Shown piece by piece: positions 8,328 to 17,205 of a stretch of DNA of 64,000 bases. Source of the stretch: Bdellovibrio sp047344985 (lineage in GTDB: Bacteria; Bdellovibrionota; Bdellovibrionia; Bdellovibrionales; Bdellovibrionaceae); contig NZ_CP178861.1 in the NCBI RefSeq assembly GCF_047344985.1, positions 3,782,001 to 3,846,000 on the forward strand, read 5' to 3'. Position numbers and translations under genes: made by a program. The notes below the pieces were generated by a model. The model was not told where the DNA came from. It saw only the letters and a program-made list of their open reading frames with translations, and made no database searches. The stretch's first letter is position 1, and the number at the start of each line of letters is the position of its first letter.

Positions 8328-9491
8328 ATGAATATTCACGAGTATCAAGCCAAAGAGATCCTCAGAAAATTTGGAGTTGCGACTTTAAAAGGTAAAGTCG
8401 CTCACTCTCCTGAGGAAGCTGTGGCTGCAGCAAAAGAAATCGGTGGAAGTCTTTGGGTCGTTAAGGCGCAAATCCACGCAGGTGGCCGCGGTAAAGGCGG
8501 CGGGGTTAAGATCGCAAAAACTTTGGATGAAGTGGGCGAGCTTACAAAAAAAATGATCGGCATGACTTTGGTGACTCACCAAACAGGCCCTGAAGGTAAA
8601 GTTGTTCAGAAAGTTTACATCGAGCAAGGTTGCAACATCGCGAAAGAATACTACGTTGCTTGCTTGATCGACCGTGCAACTGGCAGAGCGGCAATGATGG
8701 CTTCTTCTGAAGGTGGCATGGACATCGAAGAAGTTGCTGAACACAATCCAAATGCGATCAAGAAAGTAGACATCGATCCAACAATCGGTTTGGCTCCTTT
8801 CCAAGCTCGTCAATTGGCATTTGAAATCGGCATGTCTCCTGAAATCGTAAATAAAGCTGTGAAATTCTTCACAGGCCTTTACAACGCATTCATCACAACA
8901 GATTGCTCCATCGCTGAGATCAATCCTCTTGTTGTGACTAAAGAAGGTGACGTTCTTTGCTTGGATGCGAAAATGAACTTCGACTCTAACTCACTCTATC
9001 GCCATCAAGACATCGTTGAAATGCGTGACTTGAATGAAGAAGAGCCTTCTGAAATTGAAGCTTCTAAGTATGACCTTGCTTTCATCAAACTTGATGGAAA
9101 CATTGGTTGCTTGGTCAACGGTGCGGGTCTTGCGATGGCAACTCTTGACATCATCAAACTTCACGGCGCTTCTCCTGCAAACTTCTTGGACGTTGGCGGC
9201 GGCGCGAACAAAGAGAAAGTAACTGCGGCTTTCAAAATCATCCTTAAAGATCCAAACGTAAAAGGAATTTTGGTTAACATCTTCGGTGGTATCATGAAAT
9301 GTGACATCATCGCTGAAGGCGTGATCGCGGCTTCTAAAGAGTTGGGTCTGAAAGTTCCACTTGTTTGCCGCCTTGAAGGTACAAACGTAGAACTTGGTAA
9401 AAAAATCTTGAGAGAAAGCGGATTGAATATCACTCCTGCTGACGACCTCACAGATGCAGCTAAAAAAATCGTGGCTGCGGTTAAAGGATAA
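8328..9491 (+). CDS. sucC: Succinyl-CoA ligase, beta subunit
   Basis: 387 residues, the normal length. It has the ATP-grasp N-terminal domain with HAGGRGKGGGVK and the C-terminal CoA-ligase-type domain with NIFGGIMKCDIIAEG. With SucD it converts succinyl-CoA to succinate with substrate-level phosphorylation. It lies between mdh and sucD (5 nt to the sucD start), a common TCA gene order. The codon use is uniform with high-expression genes such as mdh and ndk in this window. Confidence 0.97.
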   Translation: MNIHEYQAKEILRKFGVATLKGKVAHSPEEAVAAAKEIGGSLWVVKAQIHAGGRGKGGGVKIAKTLDEVGELTKKMIGMTLVTHQTGPEGKVVQKVYIEQGCNIAKEYYVACLIDRATGRAAMMASSEGGMDIEEVAEHNPNAIKKVDIDPTIGLAPFQARQLAFEIGMSPEIVNKAVKFFTGLYNAFITTDCSIAEINPLVVTKEGDVLCLDAKMNFDSNSLYRHQDIVEMRDLNEEEPSEIEASKYDLAFIKLDGNIGCLVNGAGLAMATLDIIKLHGASPANFLDVGGGANKEKVTAAFKIILKDPNVKGILVNIFGGIMKCDIIAEGVIAASKELGLKVPLVCRLEGTNVELGKKILRESGLNITPADDLTDAAKKIVAAVKG

Positions 9492-9496
9492 TCGAC

Positions 9497-10366
9497 ATGG
9501 CAATTCTTATTAACAAAGACACTAAAGTTATCTGCCAAGGTTTCACTGGCGCTCAAGGGACTTTCCACTCTGAGCAAGCTTTGGCTTACGGAACTAAAAT
9601 GGTGGGTGGTGTGACTCCAGGTAAAGGTGGCACAACTCACATCGGTCTTCCTGTGTTCAATACAGTGAAAGAAGCGAAAGCAGCGACTGGTTGCAACGCT
9701 TCTGTGATCTTCGTTCCACCTCCATTTGCAGCGGACTCCATCATGGAAGCTGTGGATGCTGATTTGGATCTTGTGATCTGTATCACTGAAGGCATTCCTG
9801 TTCTTGACATGGTTAAAGTGAAGAAATTCATGGAAGGCAAACGCACTCGTTTGATCGGTCCTAACTGCCCTGGCGTTATCACTCCGGGACAATGTAAGAT
9901 CGGTATCATGCCTGGTCACATTCACAAACCAGGTCGTATCGGCGTTCTTTCTCGCTCTGGGACTTTGACTTATGAAGCTGTTGGACAGTTGACGGCTTTG
10001 GGTCTTGGTCAATCAACGGCTGTTGGTATCGGTGGTGACCCAGTGAACGGAACAAACTTCATCGACGTTCTAAAAATGTTCAATGAAGATCCAGACACTG
10101 ATGGCGTTATCATGATCGGTGAGATCGGTGGATCTGCAGAAGAAGAAGCTGCAGAGTACATCAAAAAGAATTTCAAAAAACCTGTGGCTGCGTTCATCGC
10201 GGGTGCTGCGGCTCCTGCTGGTAAACGTATGGGCCACGCGGGTGCAATCATCAGCGGCGGCAAAGGAACTGCGGAAGCTAAATTCGCGGCTCTTGAAGCA
10301 GCTGGTTGCAAAATCGCTCGCAGCCCAGCGGACATGGGTATTACTTTGAAATCTATGTTGAAGTAA
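9497..10366 (+). CDS. sucD: Succinyl-CoA ligase, alpha subunit
   Basis: 289 residues. The CoA-binding domain begins with KVICQGFTGAQGTFH, and the phosphorylated active-site histidine is in GHAGAIISGGKGTAEAK near the C-terminus. It carries the covalent phospho-histidine intermediate of the succinyl-CoA synthetase reaction. It is the last gene of the mdh-sucCD operon and is followed within 30 nt by a good intrinsic terminator. Confidence 0.97.
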   Translation: MAILINKDTKVICQGFTGAQGTFHSEQALAYGTKMVGGVTPGKGGTTHIGLPVFNTVKEAKAATGCNASVIFVPPPFAADSIMEAVDADLDLVICITEGIPVLDMVKVKKFMEGKRTRLIGPNCPGVITPGQCKIGIMPGHIHKPGRIGVLSRSGTLTYEAVGQLTALGLGQSTAVGIGGDPVNGTNFIDVLKMFNEDPDTDGVIMIGEIGGSAEEEAAEYIKKNFKKPVAAFIAGAAAPAGKRMGHAGAIISGGKGTAEAKFAALEAAGCKIARSPADMGITLKSMLK

Positions 10367-10393
10367 TTCTTCGAAGGAAATGAGTCATTTCAG

Positions 10394-10427
10394 AACCCAC
10401 GGTGGAAACATCGTGGGTTTTTTATTT
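10394..10427 (+). terminator. Intrinsic terminator after sucD
   Basis: AACCCACG (10394-10401) pairs with CGTGGGTT (10412-10419) and is followed by a T-rich run. It overlaps the stop codon of the convergent solute-binding-protein gene. Confidence 0.85.
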
Positions 10428-11165
10428 TACCATTGCGCCGTATTTACTAAAAATCTTTTCAAGAGTGCCATTGGCTTTAATTTTATCAATAGCCTCGTTC
10501 AGATCTTTGACTTTGACGTGGCCTTTGCGACTGAGTGAACACGAAATCGGATACTCCTGCATAAATAGACGCTCACGGTTTATTTCGATTTTCGGGTGTT
10601 TTAGCTTAAAGTAATCAATAAAAATTTCATCCGTGACAATATACTGAATACGCCCATTAAGAAGTTTTTTAAGATTGGCTTCTTCACTAAGACTGTCTTC
10701 CCTGATGAGTTGTTTTGATGCAAAAAGAGGGTCCAGTTTCGGATACACATACTGCAGCATGGTCCCAATGGTTTTATTTTTGAGGTCCGTGATTTTTTTT
10801 GGCATCGGTGCCGGCCCAATAATCACTTCTCTTTTCATAAAAAGAGGCTTTGAGAAGTCGAGCTGATCCTGACTGCTTGCCCACACCTTGCTTGTGTAGC
10901 ACATCATATCGACTTGGCCTTTAAACAAGTAACCATCCAAACGATACCTTGTGATCACACTGAAACTGCTTTTTCGGCCCATAGCCTCTGCCAGTGCCGT
11001 TGCGTAATCCACGACGAGACCTTTAGTTTCGTTGGGTTTACCTTCGAATAACAACGGAGGCGCAAGTCCCGCCGGAACACCGACGCGGACTTCAGTGATC
11101 TCCTCCCCGAAAACCTGAACGGACATTATTGAAATAAAAAAGGCTAGCACTATAGCGGTTCGCAT
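10422..11165 (-). CDS. Periplasmic solute-binding protein, family 3 type
   Basis: 247 residues with an N-terminal signal peptide (about residues 1-20, ending near FGEE) and the layout of amino-acid-type extracellular solute-binding proteins: an N-terminal lobe beginning EVRVGVPAGLAPPLLFEG, a crossover near MLQYVYPKLD and the C-terminal DLNEAIDKIKANGTLEKIFSKYG. Such proteins deliver small molecules to ABC importers or act as sensors. No ABC permease or ATPase gene adjoins it, so the ligand and partner are unknown. It is transcribed alone. Confidence 0.8.
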   Translation of the reverse strand: MRTAIVLAFFISIMSVQVFGEEITEVRVGVPAGLAPPLLFEGKPNETKGLVVDYATALAEAMGRKSSFSVITRYRLDGYLFKGQVDMMCYTSKVWASSQDQLDFSKPLFMKREVIIGPAPMPKKITDLKNKTIGTMLQYVYPKLDPLFASKQLIREDSLSEEANLKKLLNGRIQYIVTDEIFIDYFKLKHPKIEINRERLFMQEYPISCSLSRKGHVKVKDLNEAIDKIKANGTLEKIFSKYGAMVK

Positions 11166-11365
11166 AACTTAACAGTGCCGTAAAAGCGGACGGTTTTCAA
11201 AAGGTCATTTCCTTTTAAACTGAATTTAATCGGGATCAAAGTTTATTGCCTTCACTTATATCCTGACAAAATCAGAACAAAAAATGCCCTGTAAACTTAA
11301 CAACGGCACTACTCTTTCAGGTGTTCGCAAGGTACAAAGCCCCATCAAAACTAATGGAGGTTCTT

Positions 11366-11740
11366 GTGAAGTCGGTCGCTTTCGTTGTCCTTTCTCTATT
11401 CATTTCTGCATCTAGTTTCGCTGAACAGCTTGAATTGCCTTTAGAGCCAAAACAATGCGTGACTCTTGATCAGGCAAAAACGGCTTTGAATAATTATCTT
11501 TCTCCGCTTGTGGGTCGCTCTTTGAACGATGATTTTTATTGGATCATCGATGGTGAGTTCATCCTTACAAAAGACGACGTAAAACGCGCATTAAAATCTT
11601 TGAGCTGGGATGCAAAGTCTTTCAAATATCAGACGTCTGCGATTGTTGACGGTTACTGTGCTGCTGGCGCTTCATGCTGGGGTTGGTACACTGTGGACTG
11701 CTCTGGAAAGATCGATGCCCTCGTTGATGGCGAAGACTAA
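11366..11740 (+). CDS. Small secreted protein of unknown function
   Basis: 124 residues when started at the GTG at 11366, which has GGAGG five nt upstream; an ATG further upstream gives no better site. Residues 1-19 form a signal peptide ending in SSFAEQ. The mature part has four cysteines (KQCVTLD, GYCAAGASCWGW, VDCSGK) compatible with disulfides in the periplasm. No family is recognised. Confidence 0.72.
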   Translation: MKSVAFVVLSLFISASSFAEQLELPLEPKQCVTLDQAKTALNNYLSPLVGRSLNDDFYWIIDGEFILTKDDVKRALKSLSWDAKSFKYQTSAIVDGYCAAGASCWGWYTVDCSGKIDALVDGED

Positions 11741-11756
11741 TTGGTGAAAATATTTC

Positions 11757-11778
11757 AGGGCTTCTGCTTCGGAGCCCT
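11757..11778 (+). terminator. Hairpin between two genes, possible terminator
   Basis: AGGGCTTC (11757-11764) pairs with GGAGCCCT (11771-11778), 8 bp with one G-T pair. There is no T-run after it, so termination is uncertain. Confidence 0.3.
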
Positions 11779-11842
11779 ACACTCCCTGTCAAAGAGCAGA
11801 ATATGATTGTCTTGTGTTGCGCCTTCGTAATTAAACTGGGGC

Positions 11843-13519
11843 ATGAAGACATACATTCTTGCAATGTTCACATTTCTGCTTTCAATTTCTGCCAACGCTT
11901 TTGCTCCTGATTGGTCGGAAGGCACACTGATTCCGGAAGGTGGCCGCGAGAATATCTATCAGTGGTCCGACGCTGATTTTCTTCACTATAAAAATCAAGG
12001 AAAGATCCACACACAGATTTATCCCGTGACTGTAACTGGAATGCTTCCTCCTTATGCTCCGATAAAAAAACTGATTGATGAAGACTCCAACAATCCATTT
12101 AAAAAATGGCTGCAAGGAATTCTTCAGGGAGTCAGCGGATACAAAACATTTAATGATGTTCTTAAAAACCTAGGTCTTCATCCTTATCCAAAACAAACGG
12201 ACGACGGCGTTTATGCTGTTCCTTATCCCAACAATATTCGTCCTGATGAATTGATGGGTTTTGGTCTTATTGAAAGAAATGGCGCCAAAGGTTTTACATT
12301 TAGCTGTGCGGCGTGCCACTCAAGCAATCTTTTTGGCAAAACAGTTTTGGGAATGACGAATCGTTTTTCCAGAGCCAATGAGTTTTTCATCAAAGCTAAA
12401 AAAGTGATGGCTGTTTCTGATCCGCTTATTTTCCAAGCCTACACGGGCGCAACTACGGCGGAAAGAAAGCTTCTGGAAGAGTCGATGGGAAATTTGCGAT
12501 TCGTGTCTTTAAAGCAACCGATTGCTTTGGGACTGGATACGTCTTTGGCTCAAGTCAGTCTTTCTCTCAATCGTCGCTCCAAAGATCCTTATGCAAGTTA
12601 CAGCGAATGGTATGCCACCTTCCCTCGTCATGATGCGATTTTAGATAACAATCCTGCCGACTCAAAACCTGCGGTGTGGTGGAATTTAAAATATAAAAAT
12701 CGCTGGCTTTCTGATGGCAGCGTTTTGAGCGGAAATCCTATTTTCACCAATATTATTTGGAATGAAATCGGTCGCGGAGCAGATCTGGTCAAACTTGAAA
12801 AGTGGCTCGATGAAAATAGCCAAGTGATTGAAGAACTCACGACGGCTGTATTCTCAATCCAGGCGCCACTTATCACGGATTTTATTCCTGCAGAAAAAAT
12901 TGATTTGGGTCGCGCAAAATTAGGTGAACAAGTTTTCAATACCAATTGCGCAAAATGCCATGGGCACTATGACAAGGCTTGGAACGTAGCAGGTTCGGAA
13001 GCGCTTCCATTCAAAGATCAGCTGAAAACCGTGCAAGTCCGCTACAAAGAAAAAACTCCAGTTGTGGATGTTGGCACAGATCCTTACCGCCGTCTTGGAA
13101 TGAAGTCTTTAGAACAACTCAATGATCTTGCGATCTCTAAAAAGAACGGCATTGTGATCAAAGCACAACCAGGCTATGTGCCTCCGCCACTTGTGGGTAT
13201 CTGGGCAAGATGGCCTTACTTCCACAACAACTCCATTCCAAATCTCTGTGCATTGCTAACACCTTCTGAAAGAAGACCTGTGGCTTATTACTCTGGAGAA
13301 GCCAACAATCCTGCCACGGATTTCGATCTTGAATGCAACGGATACCCCTTGGGAGACAAGACTCCGAAGGCGTGGATGACCCGTGACCATTATTTTGACA
13401 CTCGCAAAAAAGGCATGAGCAATGCTGGCCATGACGACCGTATTTTCATCAAAGACGGCAAAGAGATTTTGTCTAAAGAAGATAAAAAGAATCTCATCGT
13501 CTTCTTGCAAACCCTATAG
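11843..13519 (+). CDS. Secreted di-haem c-type cytochrome, RoxA/peroxidase-like
   Basis: 558 residues with a signal peptide (1-19). Two c-type haem sites are visible: CAACH at 155-159 and CAKCH at 369-373, about 210 residues apart. The spacing and the C-terminal stretch PPPLVGIWARWPYFHN recall large di-haem cytochromes related to cytochrome c peroxidase and the rubber oxygenase RoxA. The substrate is not predictable; an electron-transfer or oxidative enzyme in the periplasm is the safe call. It is preceded by GGGG near its ATG and has no partner genes. Confidence 0.78.
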   Translation: MKTYILAMFTFLLSISANAFAPDWSEGTLIPEGGRENIYQWSDADFLHYKNQGKIHTQIYPVTVTGMLPPYAPIKKLIDEDSNNPFKKWLQGILQGVSGYKTFNDVLKNLGLHPYPKQTDDGVYAVPYPNNIRPDELMGFGLIERNGAKGFTFSCAACHSSNLFGKTVLGMTNRFSRANEFFIKAKKVMAVSDPLIFQAYTGATTAERKLLEESMGNLRFVSLKQPIALGLDTSLAQVSLSLNRRSKDPYASYSEWYATFPRHDAILDNNPADSKPAVWWNLKYKNRWLSDGSVLSGNPIFTNIIWNEIGRGADLVKLEKWLDENSQVIEELTTAVFSIQAPLITDFIPAEKIDLGRAKLGEQVFNTNCAKCHGHYDKAWNVAGSEALPFKDQLKTVQVRYKEKTPVVDVGTDPYRRLGMKSLEQLNDLAISKKNGIVIKAQPGYVPPPLVGIWARWPYFHNNSIPNLCALLTPSERRPVAYYSGEANNPATDFDLECNGYPLGDKTPKAWMTRDHYFDTRKKGMSNAGHDDRIFIKDGKEILSKEDKKNLIVFLQTL

Positions 13520-13613
13520 AAAGCAGTGTCGATCCTTTAAACAGCCTAAGAATTCTTTTCTGAAAATATTTCGGGGGCCCACCGTTATCGGCGGTTGTGA
13601 TAAAACCTCCTAT

Positions 13614-14378
13614 ATGACAAAGACATTCGCCTTTATCATCACAGCAGCACTCTTTTTTGGTTCTCTGACAGCCCTTGCGGATGAAGAAAACCAATATTCT
13701 CGCGGCCTCATTATCGCCGTAGACACTCGCGATCATGCCCACTGTGAAATGGCGCAAAAAACTGTGCAAGGTATGACAACGGCAAAGGTCACGCAAGTCT
13801 GCGAACAAGACGGTCGTAATCCTTATGCGGTGATTATTATCACAGTACCTATGAGCGAATTCGATTATTCAAATGAAACGTCACCTGCTTTAGGCTCGAA
13901 GGTTTCCTTAACGGCCATCAATAATCCCCAACTAGGAACAATGTTTATTTATCCTCGCTCTCATTACAGTGATCAGTACTTCCGCGTGATGTCTCGTCGG
14001 GAAAAAGCCAGCATTACTATTTTCAGACAAGCTGACTTCGGCGATATGGATTTCCGCCGCGAAAATGCTTTGTTGTTGGCCTTCCTTTTAAAATCAAACT
14101 CGAATCAACAGACTTCAAAAAAGATCGCGTCTTCGGTGGGTAAGAGATTAGTTTTTAATCGCGGATCTTTTGACATGAACGAATCTCAGTACCGTTCTCA
14201 AGCAACAAAGGCCGCAAGCATTATGGACTCTATCAATGGCACCATTCAGGACGCCATCAACACCGATCGCGCCTCTTTTAACGTTTTCATGCCGCCTAAG
14301 ACGTGCCGCAAGGACACAGGTCCTTGTCCTAACAATGACGGTTACGGCTTTGGTTTAAGCGTCACAATTCGCTTCTAA
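13614..14378 (+). CDS. Secreted protein of unknown function
   Basis: 254 residues from the ATG at 13614, chosen because a clean signal peptide follows it (MTKTFAFIITAALFFG, cleavage near ALADEE); the reading frame is open further upstream but that part would destroy the signal. The mature protein contains two cysteines close to the C-terminus (CRKDTGPC). No recognised domain. The Shine-Dalgarno is weak. Confidence 0.68.
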   Translation: MTKTFAFIITAALFFGSLTALADEENQYSRGLIIAVDTRDHAHCEMAQKTVQGMTTAKVTQVCEQDGRNPYAVIIITVPMSEFDYSNETSPALGSKVSLTAINNPQLGTMFIYPRSHYSDQYFRVMSRREKASITIFRQADFGDMDFRRENALLLAFLLKSNSNQQTSKKIASSVGKRLVFNRGSFDMNESQYRSQATKAASIMDSINGTIQDAINTDRASFNVFMPPKTCRKDTGPCPNNDGYGFGLSVTIRF

Positions 14379-14412
14379 AATTTGCATATATAGCCCAGAG
14401 CAGCAATAGTCG

Positions 14413-14442
14413 TTGACAGTCGACCTCGCGAGCCTTTATTTA
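14413..14442 (+). promoter_or_regulatory. Candidate promoter upstream of small secreted protein and ndk
   Basis: TTGACA at 14413-14418 matches the -35 consensus exactly. A possible -10, TATTTA, lies 18 nt further (14437-14442), a weak match. Confidence 0.4.
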
Positions 14443-14463
14443 ATCTCCTCCGGGAGATCTAAG

Positions 14464-14766
14464 ATGAAGAAATTATTGGTTTTTGCCCTGCTTGCGGCAA
14501 GCCCAGCAATGGCTGGTAGAATGGATGAAATTGTGATCATGACGCTTGAAAGTGTGGAGAGCACTTTGGGTCTTGCGGGCGGTCCTGAGTTCCCGTTCAC
14601 GGTTAAGTACCAAGATTTCACCAAAGCGGCTCCAGGTCGCGATCTTGCGGTAAAAACGGAAATCGTTGTTCCTAACCAAGATGGAACAAACCAAGAGTGG
14701 ACATGTGTCACTCAATTCGTTAAAACTCCCACGTTCTTTAAAGTTTCAGAAACAGATTGTAATTAA
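14464..14766 (+). CDS. Small secreted protein upstream of ndk
   Basis: 100 residues, starting at the ATG at 14464 with GGGAG upstream. A short signal peptide (MKKLLVFALLAASPAMAG) is followed by a compact domain with two cysteines (WTCVTQF and a C-terminal ETDCN). No family recognised. Only 12 nt separate it from ndk, so the two are probably co-transcribed. Confidence 0.72.
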   Translation: MKKLLVFALLAASPAMAGRMDEIVIMTLESVESTLGLAGGPEFPFTVKYQDFTKAAPGRDLAVKTEIVVPNQDGTNQEWTCVTQFVKTPTFFKVSETDCN

Positions 14767-14778
14767 CAAGGAGATACC

Positions 14779-15204
14779 ATGGCTATCGAACAAACATTCT
14801 CAATCATTAAGCCAAACGCAATGAAGAAAAACGCGATCGGCGATATCATCAGCATGTTTGAAGCAAACGGTTTGAAAATCGCTGCTGCAAAAATCACTAT
14901 CCTTTCTAAAGCTAAAGCTGAAGAGTTCTACGCTGAACACAAAGAGCGTCCTTTCTTCGGTGAGCTTGTTTCTTTCATGACTTCAGGCCCAGTTTGCTTG
15001 ATGTGCCTGCAAGGTGAAAACGCAGTTTTGAAAAACCGCGAAATCATGGGTGCTACTGATCCTAAAAAAGCTAACGCTGGAACAGTCCGCGCTAAATTCG
15101 GTGACAACGTTGGTGAGAACGCAGTTCACGGTTCTGACTCTGCAGCTTCTGCAGCTCGCGAACTTGCTTTGTTCTTCGAAAAACAAGAAATCTGCAACGT
15201 ATAG
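14779..15204 (+). CDS. ndk: Nucleoside diphosphate kinase
   Basis: 141 residues. The catalytic histidine is H117 in NAVHGSDS, and the N-terminus EQTFSIIKPNAM is diagnostic. It moves the gamma phosphate of ATP onto nucleoside diphosphates through a phospho-histidine. The ATG has AAGGAG upstream. It sits between a small secreted protein gene and an RNA methyltransferase gene. Confidence 0.97.
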   Translation: MAIEQTFSIIKPNAMKKNAIGDIISMFEANGLKIAAAKITILSKAKAEEFYAEHKERPFFGELVSFMTSGPVCLMCLQGENAVLKNREIMGATDPKKANAGTVRAKFGDNVGENAVHGSDSAASAARELALFFEKQEICNV

Positions 15205-15229
15205 TTCTAAACTGAAATTGCGATTTTAA

Positions 15230-16411
15230 ATGTCTGCAAAATCAAACAAGGGGGGAGCGCAAGCTCCCCTTCTTGGTTCAAAGATCAGATTGAATATTGA
15301 AAAACTCGCCATTGGCGGTGCTGGAGTCGCTCGACACGAGGGCATGGTCGTCTTCGTTCCTCAAGCAGCGCCCAATGAAGAGGTTCTTGCCGAAGTGACT
15401 TTGGTCAAAAAAAATTTCGTCGAAGCCAAGCTCGTCGAAGTTTTAAAACCCAGCCCATTTCGTCGTGAACCGCCTTGTCTTGTCGCCAACGTCTGTGGCG
15501 GTTGCAACTGGCAACACATCACTGAAGATGAACAACGCCGACAAAAAGAAAAACTTGTTCTTGAGACCATTCAAAAATTCAACCGTGGCGTTGAGTTTGA
15601 ATATCTTCCGATTCAAGAAAGTCCGCGCGTTTTAAGATACCGCAACCGCATTCAACCAAAATTCAAGCACAACCGTTTTGGATTTTTCGCGCGCAACTCT
15701 CACGACATTGTTGAGATTAACGATTGCCCGATCACGGAAAGTGCGCTCACAGATAAATTCGGTGAAGTGAAAGAGTGGTTGAAAGAGAAAAACTCCAAGG
15801 ACCTTCAGCGTCTTGAAATGTACATCTCGGAGGAAGGTCCTGTTCGTTATGGCCTTATCAACGAGGATGACGACGGTATCGGTTTTTCTCAGGTCAATCG
15901 TTTCCAAAATGAAGACCTTGTACATACAGCCTTATCGTGGGCGGGTGAGGAAAAGTACGAGCAGGTATTCGATCTTTATGCTGGGTCCGGAAACTTCACG
16001 TTTCCTTTTGCTCAAAAATATCCCGAAGCTCAAATCACGGGTGTTGAATTAAACCCTAAACTTGTCGAACGAGCAAAATCTCGCATTCAAGGTCAGCGTG
16101 TGAAGTATTTCCTTTCAGACGTGGAAACCTACATGCGCAGGGCTTCCATCGGAAAACAGGACCTGGTCCTGCTCGATCCACCTCGTGCCGGAGCGAGTGA
16201 GCTGATTATGCGTACACTCGCAGCGGCTCAGCCAAAAAAGATCATCTACATCAGTTGCCATCCGGTCTCTTTGGCTCGCGATCTTAACTGGTTCTTTGCT
16301 TGGTCACAGAAATTGGGCACTCGAATGAAGCTCACTCGGGTTCAAGCCTTCGAGATGTTCCCGCAAACCGACCATGTTGAGACTATTGCAGAGCTCAGGG
16401 TTGACTCTTAG
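15230..16411 (+). CDS. RlmD/TrmA-family RNA (uracil-C5) methyltransferase
   Basis: 393 residues. A TRAM RNA-binding domain (about 16-75) is followed by the iron-sulfur cysteines C83, C89 and C92 (VCGGCNWQH). The SAM-binding motif is FDLYAGSGNFTFP, and the nucleophilic cysteine is in YISCHPVSLARDL. The family methylates U at C5 in 23S rRNA or tRNA; the cluster favours an RlmD-type rRNA enzyme, but the exact site cannot be fixed. The usual SCNP motif is SCHP here. Starts at 15230 without a strong ribosome site. Confidence 0.88.
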   Translation: MSAKSNKGGAQAPLLGSKIRLNIEKLAIGGAGVARHEGMVVFVPQAAPNEEVLAEVTLVKKNFVEAKLVEVLKPSPFRREPPCLVANVCGGCNWQHITEDEQRRQKEKLVLETIQKFNRGVEFEYLPIQESPRVLRYRNRIQPKFKHNRFGFFARNSHDIVEINDCPITESALTDKFGEVKEWLKEKNSKDLQRLEMYISEEGPVRYGLINEDDDGIGFSQVNRFQNEDLVHTALSWAGEEKYEQVFDLYAGSGNFTFPFAQKYPEAQITGVELNPKLVERAKSRIQGQRVKYFLSDVETYMRRASIGKQDLVLLDPPRAGASELIMRTLAAAQPKKIIYISCHPVSLARDLNWFFAWSQKLGTRMKLTRVQAFEMFPQTDHVETIAELRVDS

Positions 16412-16434
16412 TCTTCAAATGATACCTTTTTAAC

Positions 16435-17205
16435 ATGCGTAAATGGATTCTCGCACTGTGCACACTTTCCATGCTGAGCTGCGCCGTTTTATCGGGCTGT
16501 GCCACTTGGGGAGAAGATAAAAAGAAAGCTGACCTTCACCTTCGTTTGGGAACTTCTCAACTCGAAAGTGGCAACTATCCCTACGCTCTTCGTGAGCTTC
16601 TTGAAGCTGAAAAATTGGATTCAGAAAATCCGGTCACGCAAAACAACCTGGGCCTCGTCTACTTTTTCCGTGAACGCTACGATCTTGCAGAGAAGCATCT
16701 TCGTAAAGCGATTGCGATGGATGAAAAGTACACGGAAGCTCGCAACAATCTTTCGCGCGTTTTGATCGAAGAAGCTAAATACGCTGAAGCGGAAAAAGAA
16801 TTGCGCGTTGTTTTAAATGATCTCACTTATCCAAGTCCCGACAAAGCGTACATCAACTTGGGGCTCGCGAAATTTAACCAAAAAGATTACGTCGCTGCTC
16901 GCAATGCTTTTTCAAAAGTGCTGAACAAAAATCCTGATGATTGCATTTCCAGCACGTACTTCGGTCGCACGTTTTTTGAGACTGAAGATTATTCTAGAGC
17001 GGCAGAAACTTTGGATCGCGCGATCGGTTTCTGCCAAAAGAATTTGTACGATGAACCTCACTACTACAGTGCCTTGGCTTACTACCGTCTTGGCGAGAAA
17101 TCGAAATCGGTGGCTCGCTTTGAAGAGTTGATTAAGTACTATCCGGATGGAAAGTACCGCGAGAAAGCCAAAGGAATGCTCAGCTTGATTCGAAAGGGAC
17201 ATTGA
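16435..17205 (+). CDS. PilF/PilW-like TPR lipoprotein
   Basis: 256 residues. The N-terminal lipoprotein signal ends in the lipobox LSGC, and at least five tetratricopeptide repeats follow (for example NNLGLVYFFRERYDLAEKHL). PilF-type lipoproteins pilot the type IV pilus secretin to the outer membrane. Its stop overlaps the start of a RodZ-like gene by one base (TGATG), the same pilF-rodZ order seen in many proteobacteria, which supports the call. Confidence 0.82.
   Translation: MRKWILALCTLSMLSCAVLSGCATWGEDKKKADLHLRLGTSQLESGNYPYALRELLEAEKLDSENPVTQNNLGLVYFFRERYDLAEKHLRKAIAMDEKYTEARNNLSRVLIEEAKYAEAEKELRVVLNDLTYPSPDKAYINLGLAKFNQKDYVAARNAFSKVLNKNPDDCISSTYFGRTFFETEDYSRAAETLDRAIGFCQKNLYDEPHYYSALAYYRLGEKSKSVARFEELIKYYPDGKYREKAKGMLSLIRKGH

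Noticed and set aside
9161..10012. Long minus-strand open frame opposite sucC/sucD
   Set aside because: The strand with sucC and sucD has clear homology and codon pattern; the antisense frame is a by-product and has no ribosome site.
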